Shown here one piece after another: positions 47,408-57,224 of a stretch of 64,000 nt of DNA. The translations under genes and the position numbers were made by a program. Under the pieces are notes generated by a model, which was not told where the DNA came from, made no database searches, and saw only the letters and a program-made list of their open reading frames with translations. The stretch spans positions 5,364,001-5,428,000 of the forward strand of contig NZ_CP092827.1 in the NCBI RefSeq assembly GCF_022533585.1, written 5' to 3'. The stretch's first letter is position 1. The number at the start of each line of letters is the position of its first letter. Origin of the DNA: Pseudomonas sp. LS.1a (GTDB taxonomy: Bacteria; Pseudomonadota; Gammaproteobacteria; Pseudomonadales; Pseudomonadaceae).

Positions 47408-48890
47408 TCGCCGCGCACCACGCCCAACCCTGCTGGCCACGGGCATCCGCGCACTGGCGCTGGCAGCGGTGCTGGCCGCTCCGGTCATGGCCGACAACGC
47501 CGCCAAAGCCGACAGCAACGCGGCTCGCCCGGCCAACACCTTGCAGTCGCTGGCCGAGCTGGATGGCAAGGCGCCCAGCCGGCGCCAATTGAACATCCAG
47601 CACTGGAACACCGCCGAAGGCGCCCGGGTGCTGTTCGTCGAAGCCCGCGAACTGCCGATGTTCGACCTGCGCGTCACCTTCGCCGCCGGCAGCAGCCAGG
47701 ATGGCGGCACCCCAGGCCTTGCCGCCCTGACCAACGCCATGCTCAACGAGGGCGTGGCCGGCAAGGACGTGACTGCCATCGCCGAAGGCTTCGAGGGCCT
47801 GGGCGCCGACTTTGGCAACGGTTCCTACCGCGATATGGCCGTGGCTTCGCTGCGCAGCCTCAGCGCCAGGGACAAGCGCGAACCGGCGCTCAAGCTGTTC
47901 ACCGAGGTAGCCGGCAAGCCGACCTTCCCCGAAGACGCCCTCAAGCGCATCAAGAACCAGATGCTGGCCGGCTTCGAGTATGAAAAGCAGAACCCCGGCA
48001 AGGTCGCTGGCAAGGCCCTGTTCGCCAAGCTCTACGGCGACCACCCCTACGCCCACCCGAGCGACGGCACCGCCGAAACCATCAGCGGCATCACCCTGGC
48101 ACAGCTTCGCGCCTTCCACGCCAAGGCCTACACCAGCGGCAACGCGGTCATCGCCCTGGTCGGCGATCTCAGCCGCGCCGAGGCAGAAGCCATCGCCGCC
48201 CAGGTATCAGCTGGCCTGCCCAAGGGCCCCGCGCTGGCCGCACCGGCCCAACCCGGCGAAACCAAGGCAGGCCTGACCCACATCGACTTCCCGTCCAAGC
48301 AGACTCACCTGATGCTGGCCGAACTCGGCATCGACCGCCAGGACCCGGACTGGCCGGCCCTGTCATTGGGCAACCAGATCCTCGGCGGCGGTGCGTTCGG
48401 CACCCGGCTGATGAGCGAGGTGCGTGAAAAGCGCGGCCTGACCTACGGCGTGTACTCGGTGTTCAGCCCGATGCAGGTGCGCGGCCCGTTCATGATCAAC
48501 CTGCAGACCCGTGCCGAACTCAGCGAGGGCACGCTCAAGCTGGTGCAGGATATTCTCGCCGACTACCTCAAGGCCGGCCCCACCCAGCAGGAGCTGGACG
48601 ATGCCAAGCGCGAACTGGCTGGCAGCTTCCCGCTGTCCAATGCCAGCAACGCCAGTATCGTCGGCCAACTGGGTGCCATTGGCTTCTACAACCTGCCGCT
48701 GACCTGGCTGGAGGACTTCATGCAGCAGTCCCAGGCCCTCACCGTCGAGCAGGTAAGAACGGCCATGAACAAACACCTGTCAGCCGATAAACTGGTGATC
48801 GTCACCGCTGGCCCGAAAGTGCCGCAAAAACCGCTGCCAGCACCCACTGACAAGCCCTCCGAGCAGCCGCTCGGGGTACCGGAGCACTAA
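47400..48890 (+). CDS. M16-family peptidase (catalytically inactive partner)
   Basis: A 496-residue secreted M16 homologue. The stretch matching HxxEH reads LAALTNAMLNEGVAG, with no zinc ligands, so it should be non-catalytic. EVREKRGLTYGVYSVFSPMQ (the R/Y substrate-binding motif of the C-terminal half) is kept. The ATG at 47400 overlaps the first M16 gene by 8 bp; the frame up to 47370 is an extension. The signal peptide is long (about 40 residues). It overlaps the rsmD start by 1 bp. Confidence 0.92.
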   Translation: MSDRRAPRPTLLATGIRALALAAVLAAPVMADNAAKADSNAARPANTLQSLAELDGKAPSRRQLNIQHWNTAEGARVLFVEARELPMFDLRVTFAAGSSQDGGTPGLAALTNAMLNEGVAGKDVTAIAEGFEGLGADFGNGSYRDMAVASLRSLSARDKREPALKLFTEVAGKPTFPEDALKRIKNQMLAGFEYEKQNPGKVAGKALFAKLYGDHPYAHPSDGTAETISGITLAQLRAFHAKAYTSGNAVIALVGDLSRAEAEAIAAQVSAGLPKGPALAAPAQPGETKAGLTHIDFPSKQTHLMLAELGIDRQDPDWPALSLGNQILGGGAFGTRLMSEVREKRGLTYGVYSVFSPMQVRGPFMINLQTRAELSEGTLKLVQDILADYLKAGPTQQELDDAKRELAGSFPLSNASNASIVGQLGAIGFYNLPLTWLEDFMQQSQALTVEQVRTAMNKHLSADKLVIVTAGPKVPQKPLPAPTDKPSEQPLGVPEH

Positions 48891-49492
48891 TGCCAAGATC
48901 CACCCCTCCCGCCCGCCCGCAACCGGGCCAAAGCAAGGGCCAGGGCCACCTGCGCATCATCGCCGGCGAATGGCGCAGCCGCCGTCTGGCGGTGCCGGAA
49001 GGCGAAGGCCTGCGGCCAACGCCCGACCGCGTGCGCGAAACCCTGTTCAACTGGCTGGCACCCTATATCGAGGGTGCCCGCGTGCTGGACGCCTTCACCG
49101 GCAGCGGCGCCCTGGTGCTCGAAGCCCTGTCCCGCGGGGCCGAGGACGCCGTGGCGCTGGACAGCAACCCGGCGGCCATCGCCAACCTGAAGAACAACCT
49201 CGAGATCCTGCGCTGCCCGCGTGGGCAAATCCTGCAGACCGACGCCCTGCGCTATCTGCAAGGCCCGGCCAAGCAGCAGTTCGATGTGGTGTTCCTCGAC
49301 CCGCCGTTCCACCAGGACCTGCTGGCTGACACCTGCAACCTGCTGGAACAGAACCAGTGGCTTCGCGAACAGGCGTGGATCTACACCGAAAGCGAGGCAG
49401 CGCCATCGACCTTGCAGTTGCCGGGCAACTGGCGCCTGCACCGTGAGAAGAAGACCGGCCAGGTGCACTACGCACTTTGGCAACGGGGTTGA
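48890..49492 (+). CDS. rsmD: 16S rRNA m2G966 methyltransferase
   Basis: Methylates G966 of 16S rRNA. 200 residues. RIIAGEWRSRRLAVPEGEGL then RPTPDRVRETLFNWL are diagnostic; SAM motif I is VLDAFTGSGALVLEALSRGA (about 65-84), and the catalytic DPPF motif is in VVFLDPPFHQDLL (about 138). Downstream, 49493-49706 holds only imperfect hairpins (GGTAACC...GGTTACC and GCTCCT...AGGAGC) and no gene that I can see. Confidence 0.96.
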   Translation: MPRSTPPARPQPGQSKGQGHLRIIAGEWRSRRLAVPEGEGLRPTPDRVRETLFNWLAPYIEGARVLDAFTGSGALVLEALSRGAEDAVALDSNPAAIANLKNNLEILRCPRGQILQTDALRYLQGPAKQQFDVVFLDPPFHQDLLADTCNLLEQNQWLREQAWIYTESEAAPSTLQLPGNWRLHREKKTGQVHYALWQRG

Positions 49493-49706
49493 TCCGGTAA
49501 CCCAGGGTTGCCGTATTTGGTTACCACAAACCTGCCCCCATGGCTGAAGCTGCTCCTTCGTTTCCTGCAGGAGCACTTCAACCATGACCGCGCGCCCCTC
49601 CCCACTTGCGCCAGCAGGCTTGGTACACGCCACCACCGACCAATAGCGCAGGTACAGTGCCGCTGTTTCATGGCACTCTAGGCAGGCACATCACGAGTCG
49701 CCCAGC

Positions 49707-50699
49707 ATGCCCAGCCCCAGCGCCACATTCCGCCCGGCCATCGGCCTGTCCAACCCCCACCTGCAAACCCTGTGGGGGCCACTGTGGCGCAAGCTGCCCG
49801 AACTGCAGCGCAACCGCGAGCGGCTGTGGCTGGCCGATGGCGACTTCATCGACCTGGACTGGCACGGCCCGCACCAGCCGCATGCGCCGCTGGTGCTGGT
49901 GCTGCACGGGTTGACCGGTTCGTCCAACTCGCCCTACGTCAAAGGCTTGCAGCAAGCGCTGCAAGGCCGCGGCTGGGCCAGCGTGGCAGTGAACTGGCGC
50001 GGTTGCTCGGGCGAGCCCAACCTGCTGCCACGCAGCTACCATTCCGGCGCCAGCGAAGACCTGGCGGAAATAGTCAACCACCTGCGCGCCCAGCGGCCGT
50101 TGGCGCCGTTGTATGCGGTGGGTTATTCGCTGGGCGGCAATGTGCTGCTGAAATACCTGGGCGAAAGCGGAGTCGCCAGCCAGTTGCAGGCGGCGGTGGC
50201 AGTGTCGGTGCCATTTCGCCTGGACCACTGCGCCGACCGCATCGGCCAGGGCTTTTCAAAGGTGTACCAGGCGCATTTCATGCGCGAGATGCTGGCGTAT
50301 GTGCAGCTCAAGCAGCGGCACTTCCACGACAAGGGCCAGCATGAACGGCTGGCGACGCTGCAACGGCTGGGGCCGCTGGGCAACCTGCGCACCTTCTGGG
50401 ACTTCGACGGCAAGGTTACCGCACCACTGAATGGCTTTCGCGATGCCCACGATTACTACCGCCGTTCATCGAGTCATTTCTTCCTCGGCCAGAACCGCAC
50501 GCCGACGCTGATCATCCATTCCAGCGATGACCCTTTCGTCGCCGGCCACAGCCTGCCAACTGCCCGCGAACTGGCGCCGCAGACCCGCTTCGAACTGCAC
50601 AGCCGCGGCGGCCATGTGGGCTTTGTCGATGGCAGCCTGCGTAACCCGGGGTACTACCTGGAGCGGCGGATTCCACAGTGGCTGTTGGAAGGCACATAA
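49707..50699 (+). CDS. YheT-type alpha/beta hydrolase
   Basis: A 330-residue hydrolase of the YheT/ABHD family. RPAIGLSNPHLQTLWGPLWR is the family N-terminus; the nucleophile elbow is VGYSLGGNVLLKYLG with Ser near 145; LHGLTGSSNSPYV gives the oxyanion loop. The Asp is in HSSDDPFVAG and the His in SRGGHVGFVDG. Members may act on carboxylic esters; the substrate is not known. Followed by a REP pair. Confidence 0.9.
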   Translation: MPSPSATFRPAIGLSNPHLQTLWGPLWRKLPELQRNRERLWLADGDFIDLDWHGPHQPHAPLVLVLHGLTGSSNSPYVKGLQQALQGRGWASVAVNWRGCSGEPNLLPRSYHSGASEDLAEIVNHLRAQRPLAPLYAVGYSLGGNVLLKYLGESGVASQLQAAVAVSVPFRLDHCADRIGQGFSKVYQAHFMREMLAYVQLKQRHFHDKGQHERLATLQRLGPLGNLRTFWDFDGKVTAPLNGFRDAHDYYRRSSSHFFLGQNRTPTLIIHSSDDPFVAGHSLPTARELAPQTRFELHSRGGHVGFVDGSLRNPGYYLERRIPQWLLEGT

Positions 50700-50716
50700 A
50701 CGATTGTTTTGCAGGA

Positions 50717-50810
50717 ACTCTGTGGAAGCGGGCGCGCCCGCGAACACCGGCGCAGCCGGTGCCAGCCACCGCGTTGCATGCTTCGCGGGCTCGCCCGCTC
50801 CCACAGGGCC
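50717..50810. repeat. REP palindrome pair (class A)
   Basis: GTGGAAGCGGGCGCGCCCGC and its mate flank an ACCGGCGCAGCCGGT hairpin, the same layout as at 21.2 kb, between convergent genes. Confidence 0.9.
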
Positions 50811-50839
50811 TGGGCGATCTTCTACAGGATTTGACCGGC

Positions 50840-51694
50840 TTATTCGCCAGTGGCTACGCCATGCTGCGGATCGTTGATCCACTCACTCCACGACCCGGCA
50901 TACAGCTTGCCCAGCGGATACCCGGCCAACGCCAGGGCAAACAGGTTATGACACGCCGTCACCCCTGACCCGCAATACGCCACCAACTGCTCCGGCGCCC
51001 GCCCGGCCAGTTTCTCGGCAAAGCGCTGTTTGAGCTGATCCGCCGGCAAAAAGCGCCCATCATCCCCCAGGTTGTCGGTAAACGCCGCACACTGCGCCCC
51101 GGGAATATGCCCCGCCACCGGGTCGATCGGTTCCACTTCGCCACGGAAGCGCGGCAAGGCACGCGCATCGATCAAGGTCAGGTCTGCGTCACCCAGGCGC
51201 TTGGCGAGGTGCTCGGCATCGATCAGCAGCTTGCCGTCCGGCTCACCGTTGAAGGTGCCTTCCCGCTTGAGCGGCGGGTCCAGGCTCAGCGGCAGGTGCG
51301 CCGCATGCCAGGCCTTCAGGCCACCGTCGAGGATCGCCACGCCGCTGCGCTTGCCCAGCCAGGCCAGCAGCCACCAGGCACGGGCGGCATAAGCGCCGGG
51401 GCCGTCATCGTACAGCACCACCTCGCTGTCGTCGTCCAGGCCCCACTCGCGCAGGCGCTCGACCAGCCGACGCGGATCCGGCAACGGGTGGCGCCCGGTG
51501 CGCCCCTTGCTCACCGGCCCGCTGAGGTCACGCTCCAGGTCGGCAAAATGCGCCCCGGCAATATGCCCCAAGGCATAGCTGCGTTGGCCATAGTCCACAT
51601 CCTCGAGGGCAAAGCGGCAGTCGAGAATCACCAACTTGGGCGAGCCCAGACGCTCGGCCAACTGCTGCGGGGTGATCAATTGCGCAAGGGGCAT
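50840..51694 (-). CDS. sseA: Tandem-rhodanese sulfurtransferase (3-mercaptopyruvate type)
   Basis: A 284-residue cytosolic protein with two rhodanese domains. The active loop in the C-terminal domain is CGSGVTA (near residue 238); this loop fits 3-mercaptopyruvate sulfurtransferase, whereas thiosulfate rhodaneses usually have CRKGV/T-type loops. The N-terminal domain is catalytically inert, as is normal. The ATG at 51694 begins MPLAQLITPQQLAERLGSP with AGGAGATTG upstream; the longer frame to 51787 runs into the TetR gene. Confidence 0.93.
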   Translation of the reverse strand: MPLAQLITPQQLAERLGSPKLVILDCRFALEDVDYGQRSYALGHIAGAHFADLERDLSGPVSKGRTGRHPLPDPRRLVERLREWGLDDDSEVVLYDDGPGAYAARAWWLLAWLGKRSGVAILDGGLKAWHAAHLPLSLDPPLKREGTFNGEPDGKLLIDAEHLAKRLGDADLTLIDARALPRFRGEVEPIDPVAGHIPGAQCAAFTDNLGDDGRFLPADQLKQRFAEKLAGRAPEQLVAYCGSGVTACHNLFALALAGYPLGKLYAGSWSEWINDPQHGVATGE

Positions 51695-51741
51695 GACAAT
51701 CTCCTGATCGATGGCACTATCGATAGCACTGGGGCCCCGGG

Positions 51742-52407
51742 CTAGTGCTCCAGGGCCTGGTTGAACGGTACATGGAATTCCTGGCACAGGGCGTCCACGG
51801 CATTGCGGGCGTTATCGGTGACGAAGCCGAGCTCCAGCACCAGTACCTGGTAGACGCCACGCTTGAAGGCTTCTTCACCCAGGTGCGCGGAATGCTCCCG
51901 CGTGGTACTGAGAAAACGTACCCAGGACGTCAGCACGATCCAGGCGTTGATGGTCAGCGATTCGATCTGCGCCGGCGCCATGGCCAGGATGCCCGCCTCG
52001 ACGAAGCCACGGTAGATCGCCTGGCCCTGGCGCAGGCAGCGCTCGGAAAAGCGCCGGTAACGAGCGGCCAGCTCCGGGTCGCTGTCCAGCAGGTGCTCCA
52101 GGTCGCGGTGCAGGAAGCGGTAGTTCCACATCGCCGCCAGCAACGCCTTTAGGTAGAAGCGCTTGTCCTCCACAGTCGGCGCACGGCCTTGTGGCGGGCG
52201 CAGGAAGCTGTCCACCAGTTCTTCGTACTGGCTGAACAACAGGGCAATGATCGCCTGCTTGTTGGGGAAGTGGTAATACAGGTTGCCGGGCGAAATTTCC
52301 ATGTGCGCGGCAATGTGGTTGGTACTGACGCTGCGTTCGCCCTGCTGGTTGAACAGCTCCAGGCTGTTCTGCACGATGCGCTCTCGGGTCTTCATGCGCG
52401 GGGCCAT
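51742..52407 (-). CDS. TetR-family regulator
   Basis: A 221-residue dimeric repressor-type protein. The HTH at 8-58 reads RERIVQNSLELFNQQGERSV then TNHIAAHMEISPGNLYYHFP. The C-terminal ligand domain has a Trp-containing helix (LLAAMWNYRFLHRDLEHLL). It is divergent from the aldehyde dehydrogenase/GMC cassette across a 151-bp gap, so it is the likely regulator of that cassette. No clean operator palindrome is evident in the gap. Confidence 0.92.
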   Translation of the reverse strand: MAPRMKTRERIVQNSLELFNQQGERSVSTNHIAAHMEISPGNLYYHFPNKQAIIALLFSQYEELVDSFLRPPQGRAPTVEDKRFYLKALLAAMWNYRFLHRDLEHLLDSDPELAARYRRFSERCLRQGQAIYRGFVEAGILAMAPAQIESLTINAWIVLTSWVRFLSTTREHSAHLGEEAFKRGVYQVLVLELGFVTDNARNAVDALCQEFHVPFNQALEH

Positions 52408-52558
52408 GCTCAGCTCCCAGTCTGCGGGCCTTCATCAAAGGGTCATCTTACGGCGTATTGGCGGTGGAATGCACCGCTCGACAGCGCGGAAAAATTCGCA
52501 CCATCGTACAAATTAGAGTATAGGCTCTAGGGATTCCCTGCCCGGACTCGAAGCCGCC

Positions 52559-53989
52559 ATGAACTCGCCCAGTGCCTTGCCCCCTGTGCAATTCGACCTC
52601 GACCTTGCGGCGACGTTCGCCGCCCAGCGCCAGGCCTTTGCCGGCAACCCATTGCCGCCGGCCGCGCAGCGGCGCCAATGGCTGAAAAGCCTGCGTGCAG
52701 CCTTGCTGGCCAGCCAGGCCGAACTGATCGAGGCCATCGGCGAGGACTTTGAAGGGCGCAGCGCCGACGAGACCCTGCTGGCCGAACTGCTGCCCTCGGT
52801 GCAAGGCCTGCGCCACGCCGAAAAGCACCTGCAACGCTGGATGCGCGCCAGTCGGCGCAGGGTCGGCCTGGCCTTCCAGCCGGCCAGCGCACAGGTACGC
52901 TACCAACCCCTGGGCGTGGTCGGCATCATCGTGCCGTGGAACTACCCGCTGTTCCTTGCCATCGGCCCACTGACGTGTGCCCTGGCCGCCGGCAACCGGG
53001 TCATGCTCAAGCTCAGCGAAGCCACGCCTGCCACTGGCCTGGCGCTTAAGCAGTTGCTGGAGCGGGTGTTCCCCTGTGACCTGGTCAGCGTGGTGCTCGG
53101 CGAGGTTGAGGTAGGCCAGGCCTTTGCCCGCCTGCCGTTCGACCACCTGCTGTTCACCGGCGCCACCAGCGTGGGTCGCCAGGTAATGCTGGCTGCAGCG
53201 CACAACCTGACCCCGGTCACCCTGGAACTGGGTGGCAAGTCACCGGCCATAGTCTCGGCCGACGTACCGCTGGACAGCGCCGCCGAGCGCATCGCCTTCG
53301 GCAAGACCCTCAACGCGGGCCAGACCTGCGTTGCCCCCGATTACGTGCTGGTGCCGCGCGAGCGGCTGGAGGCCTTCAGCGACGCCTACCAGCGTGCCGT
53401 CCGCCGTCTGTACCCGCGCATCGCCGACAACCCCGACTACACCGCCATCATCAACCCGCGCCAACTGCAGCGTTTGCAGCACCTGCTGGACGATGCCCAC
53501 GCCAAAGGGGCGCAGGTGCTCGACCTGTACCCCGGCGAAACCCGCCAGGGCCGGCGCCTGCCGCCGCACCTGCTGCTGGACGTGAACGACGGCATGCAGG
53601 TGATGCAGGATGAAATCTTCGGCCCGCTGCTGCCGCTGCTGCCCTACGACAGCCTTGAGCAGGCACTGGCCTACATCAACCAGCGCCCCCGCCCGCTGGC
53701 GCTGTACTACTTCGGCCATGACCGCGCCGGCCAGGAGCAGGTGTTGCGCCACACCCACTCCGGTGGAGTGTGCCTGAACGACACCCTGCTGCACGTCGCC
53801 CAGGACGACTTGCCATTCGGCGGCATCGGCCCTTCAGGCATGGGCCATTACCATGGCCATGACGGGTTCCTGACCTTCAGCAAGGCCAAGGCGGTACTGG
53901 CCAAGCAGCGCTTCAACGCTACCAGGCTGGTCTACCCGCCTTATGGCAAAGCCTTGCAGCGCCTGGTCTTCAAGCTGTTCATCCGCTGA
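52559..53989 (+). CDS. Aldehyde dehydrogenase, coniferyl-aldehyde dehydrogenase-like
   Basis: NAD(P)-dependent class 3 ALDH, 476 residues, oxidising an aldehyde to its acid. VGIIVPWNYPLFLAIGPL (oxyanion Asn), the general-base Glu in VTLELGGKSPA (near 223) and the catalytic Cys in NAGQTCVAPDYVLVP (near 257) are intact. The coniferyl-aldehyde dehydrogenase (CalB) subgroup is my best match from overall wording (VKLFIR-type C-terminal membrane-leaning tail LVFKLFIR). The hydrophobic C-terminus suggests membrane contact. Start of a three-gene unit; 10 bp before the next gene. Confidence 0.92.
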   Translation: MNSPSALPPVQFDLDLAATFAAQRQAFAGNPLPPAAQRRQWLKSLRAALLASQAELIEAIGEDFEGRSADETLLAELLPSVQGLRHAEKHLQRWMRASRRRVGLAFQPASAQVRYQPLGVVGIIVPWNYPLFLAIGPLTCALAAGNRVMLKLSEATPATGLALKQLLERVFPCDLVSVVLGEVEVGQAFARLPFDHLLFTGATSVGRQVMLAAAHNLTPVTLELGGKSPAIVSADVPLDSAAERIAFGKTLNAGQTCVAPDYVLVPRERLEAFSDAYQRAVRRLYPRIADNPDYTAIINPRQLQRLQHLLDDAHAKGAQVLDLYPGETRQGRRLPPHLLLDVNDGMQVMQDEIFGPLLPLLPYDSLEQALAYINQRPRPLALYYFGHDRAGQEQVLRHTHSGGVCLNDTLLHVAQDDLPFGGIGPSGMGHYHGHDGFLTFSKAKAVLAKQRFNATRLVYPPYGKALQRLVFKLFIR

Positions 53990-53999
53990 GGGCCAGCCC

Positions 54000-54485
54000 A
54001 TGCACCGCCGCGAACTGCTGCGCTTCAGCCTTGGTGCCAGCGTCTTTCTGGCCGGTACCAGCCTGGTCGGCTGCAGCGCACAAACAGCCGCGACCGGCTA
54101 CCAGGTATTGCGCAACGACGACCTGCCGCTGTTGCGCGCGTTGATCCCGGTGGTACTGGCCGGTACGCAGGCCGCCGAGACCCTGGTGCTGCACAGCCTC
54201 GACCACAAGCTGGCGGCGCTGTCGCCGGAAATGCTCAAGCTCACCCGGCAGTTGTTCGACGTGCTCAGCCTGCCGCTCACCCGTGGTCCCCTGACCGGTG
54301 TCTGGGGCGCCTGGGACCAAGCCAGCGCCGCGCAGGTCACGGCCTTCCTGCAACGTTGGCAGGACAGCTCGCTGAACCTGCTGCGCATGGGCCACGCCTC
54401 GCTGCTGCAGTTGCTGCAGATGGCCTGGTACGAACGCCCCGAATCCTGGGCCGCCTGCGGCTACCCGGGGCCACCGAAAATCTGA
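54000..54485 (+). CDS. Tat-exported lipoprotein, small subunit for GMC oxidoreductase
   Basis: A 161-residue protein. N-terminus MHRRELLRFSLGASVFLAGT has twin arginines at 3-4; a lipobox LVGC places the lipidated Cys at 25. The remainder resembles the small (subunit 3 / gamma) chain of gluconate or fructose dehydrogenases: RNDDLPLLRALIPVVLAGT and ALSPEMLKLTRQLFDVLSLP. It is sandwiched between ALDH and GMC genes with 10- and 21-bp gaps. A role in carrying the GMC enzyme through the Tat system is inference; known dehydrogenase pairs do this. Confidence 0.82.
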   Translation: MHRRELLRFSLGASVFLAGTSLVGCSAQTAATGYQVLRNDDLPLLRALIPVVLAGTQAAETLVLHSLDHKLAALSPEMLKLTRQLFDVLSLPLTRGPLTGVWGAWDQASAAQVTAFLQRWQDSSLNLLRMGHASLLQLLQMAWYERPESWAACGYPGPPKI

Positions 54486-54506
54486 AAACAATCAAGAGCA
54501 GCGCCA

Positions 54507-56105
54507 ATGCCTGTCCCCGACCCGTTTCGCCAAGGCCTGGAAAGCGGCTGGATCACCCATGACGCCTCGCGCCTGACACACGATCTCACGCTGGAAGCCG
54601 ACGTTGCCGTGATCGGCAGCGGTGCCGGTGGCGCTACCAGCGCGCAGATGCTCAGTACTGCCGGCTTCAAGGTATTGCTGATCGAAGAAGGCCCGCTGAA
54701 GACCAGCAGCGATTTCCACCTGCTGGAAAACGAAGCCTATGCCAATCTGTACCAGGAAGGCCTGGGCCGCATGAGCAAGGACGGCGCCATCACCATCCTC
54801 CAGGGCCGCGCCGTGGGCGGCACCACGCTGGTCAACTGGACCTCGAGCTTTCGCACCCCGCCACAGACCTTGGCGCACTGGGCCACGGCCCACAACGTGA
54901 CCGGCCTGGGCGAGGCGCAAATGCGCCCCTGGTTCGAACGCATGGAGCAGGAGCTGGGCATCACCCCCTGGGCCCTGCCACCGAATGCCAACAACGACGT
55001 GCTGCGCCGTGGCTGCGAACAGCTGGGCTACCGCTGGGCGGTGATCCCGCGCAACGTGCGCGGCTGCTGGAACCTGGGCTACTGCGGCATGGGTTGCCCG
55101 GTAAATGCCAAGCAATCGATGCTGGTAACCCGTATTCCCGCCACCCTCGAACAGGGCGGCGAGCTGCTGTACCTGGCTCGGGCCGAGCGCTTCGAACACA
55201 ACGGCGAGCGCATCCATGGCCTGACCTGCCAGGCGCTGGATCCCCAGGGCATACACCCCACAGGCCGACTGGTTCGTGTTCGCGCGCGTCACTACATCCT
55301 CGCCGGTGGCGGCATCAACAGCCCGGCCCTGTTGCTGCGTTCCGACGCGCCCGACCCGAATGGCCGCCTGGGCAAACGTACCTTCCTGCACCTGGTCAAC
55401 TTCAGCGCAGCACGCTTCAACGAGCGTATCGACCCCTACTACGGCGCCCCGCAGTCCATCTATAGCGACCATTTCCAATGGCAAGGCGGCAGCGACGGCC
55501 CGATCGGCTACAAGCTGGAAGTACCGCCCTTGCACCCGGCCTTGGCCAGCACCCTGCTGGGCGGGCACGGGCACGAGAATGCCCTGCGCATGGCCGAACT
55601 GCCGCATACCCACGTGATGCTGGCACTGCTGCGTGACGGGTTCCACCCGCAAAGCCAGGGCGGGGCCGTGGAGCTGCGCGGCGATGGCTCACCAGTGCTC
55701 GATTACCCGGTCACCAACTACCTGCGCGACGGCCTGCGCCGCGCCTACCGCAGCATGGCGCAGATCCAGTTCGCCGCCGGCGCCACCCAGGTTACCCCCG
55801 TGCACAGCGATGCCAGCGCCGCGTCCAGCCTGGAACAGGCCTTGGCCATGATCGACAAGTTGCGCCTGGAGCCGTTCCGCACACGCCTGGGCAGCGCCCA
55901 CGTGATGGGTGGCTGCGCCTTCGGCGACGACCCGCGCCAGGCGGTGTGCGACAGCCTGGGCCGCCATCACCAGTTGGAAAACCTGTCGATTCACGACGGT
56001 TCGCTGTTCCCCACCAGCATTGGTGCCAACCCGCAACTGTCGGTGTATGCCATCAGCGCCAGGCTCACCGAAGCACTGGTCGCCCGCCTGGCACACAGCG
56101 CATGA
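54507..56105 (+). CDS. GMC-family FAD oxidoreductase (alcohol dehydrogenase/oxidase type)
   Basis: A 532-residue flavoprotein. The FAD-binding Rossmann motif is VAVIGSGAGGATSAQ (about 33-47); AVGGTTLVNWTSSFRTP is the second FAD segment. The cysteine-rich NLGYCGMGCPVNAKQSML is typical of the long-chain alcohol oxidase and gluconate dehydrogenase-like branch. The C-terminus GGCAFGDDPRQAVCD then FPTSIGANPQLSVYAIS is the GMC tail. No own signal peptide, so it may ride out with the Tat lipoprotein. Together with the ALDH, a two-step alcohol to aldehyde to acid route is likely; substrate unknown. Confidence 0.9.
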   Translation: MPVPDPFRQGLESGWITHDASRLTHDLTLEADVAVIGSGAGGATSAQMLSTAGFKVLLIEEGPLKTSSDFHLLENEAYANLYQEGLGRMSKDGAITILQGRAVGGTTLVNWTSSFRTPPQTLAHWATAHNVTGLGEAQMRPWFERMEQELGITPWALPPNANNDVLRRGCEQLGYRWAVIPRNVRGCWNLGYCGMGCPVNAKQSMLVTRIPATLEQGGELLYLARAERFEHNGERIHGLTCQALDPQGIHPTGRLVRVRARHYILAGGGINSPALLLRSDAPDPNGRLGKRTFLHLVNFSAARFNERIDPYYGAPQSIYSDHFQWQGGSDGPIGYKLEVPPLHPALASTLLGGHGHENALRMAELPHTHVMLALLRDGFHPQSQGGAVELRGDGSPVLDYPVTNYLRDGLRRAYRSMAQIQFAAGATQVTPVHSDASAASSLEQALAMIDKLRLEPFRTRLGSAHVMGGCAFGDDPRQAVCDSLGRHHQLENLSIHDGSLFPTSIGANPQLSVYAISARLTEALVARLAHSA

Positions 56106-56151
56106 CAAGCAACTGGGCCCCTGTCTATAGTGCCATCAGCCGACCGCATGA

Positions 56152-56697
<546 letters not shown>

Positions 56698-56745
56698 TCT
56701 TTAGCGGCTGATCATCGCGCCCGCGTGCACTGCGGGCGCGAATGC

Positions 56746-56759
56746 GGCACAATTGTGCC
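56746..56759. promoter_or_regulatory. Perfect 14-bp palindrome upstream of the ferredoxin gene
   Basis: GGCACAATTGTGCC, 46 bp before the ferredoxin ATG. It overlaps where a promoter would be expected, so it could be an operator. No regulator is assigned. Confidence 0.35.
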
Positions 56760-56787
56760 CACTGCGTTGAACATGCCCGGGCGCTGA

Positions 56788-57057
<270 letters not shown>

Positions 57058-57083
57058 TCGCTGCCTGACCGCCTCCACGCGGT

Positions 57084-57208
57084 CCCTTGTGGGAGCGGCC
57101 TTGCGTCGCGATGGGGCGCGAAGCGGCCCCAGGATTTCAGCTTCGCAGCAGAAACTGCCGGGGCCGCTGTGCGGCCCTTTCGCGACGCAAGGCCGCTCCC
57201 ACAAGGGG
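57084..57208. repeat. REP palindrome pair (class B)
   Basis: GTGGGAGCGGCCTTGCGTCG and its mirror copy separated by a CGAAGCGG/CCGCTGTG segment, between convergent ferredoxin and mutM. Confidence 0.9.
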
Positions 57209-57224
57209 TTCCGCGTAACTTGCC

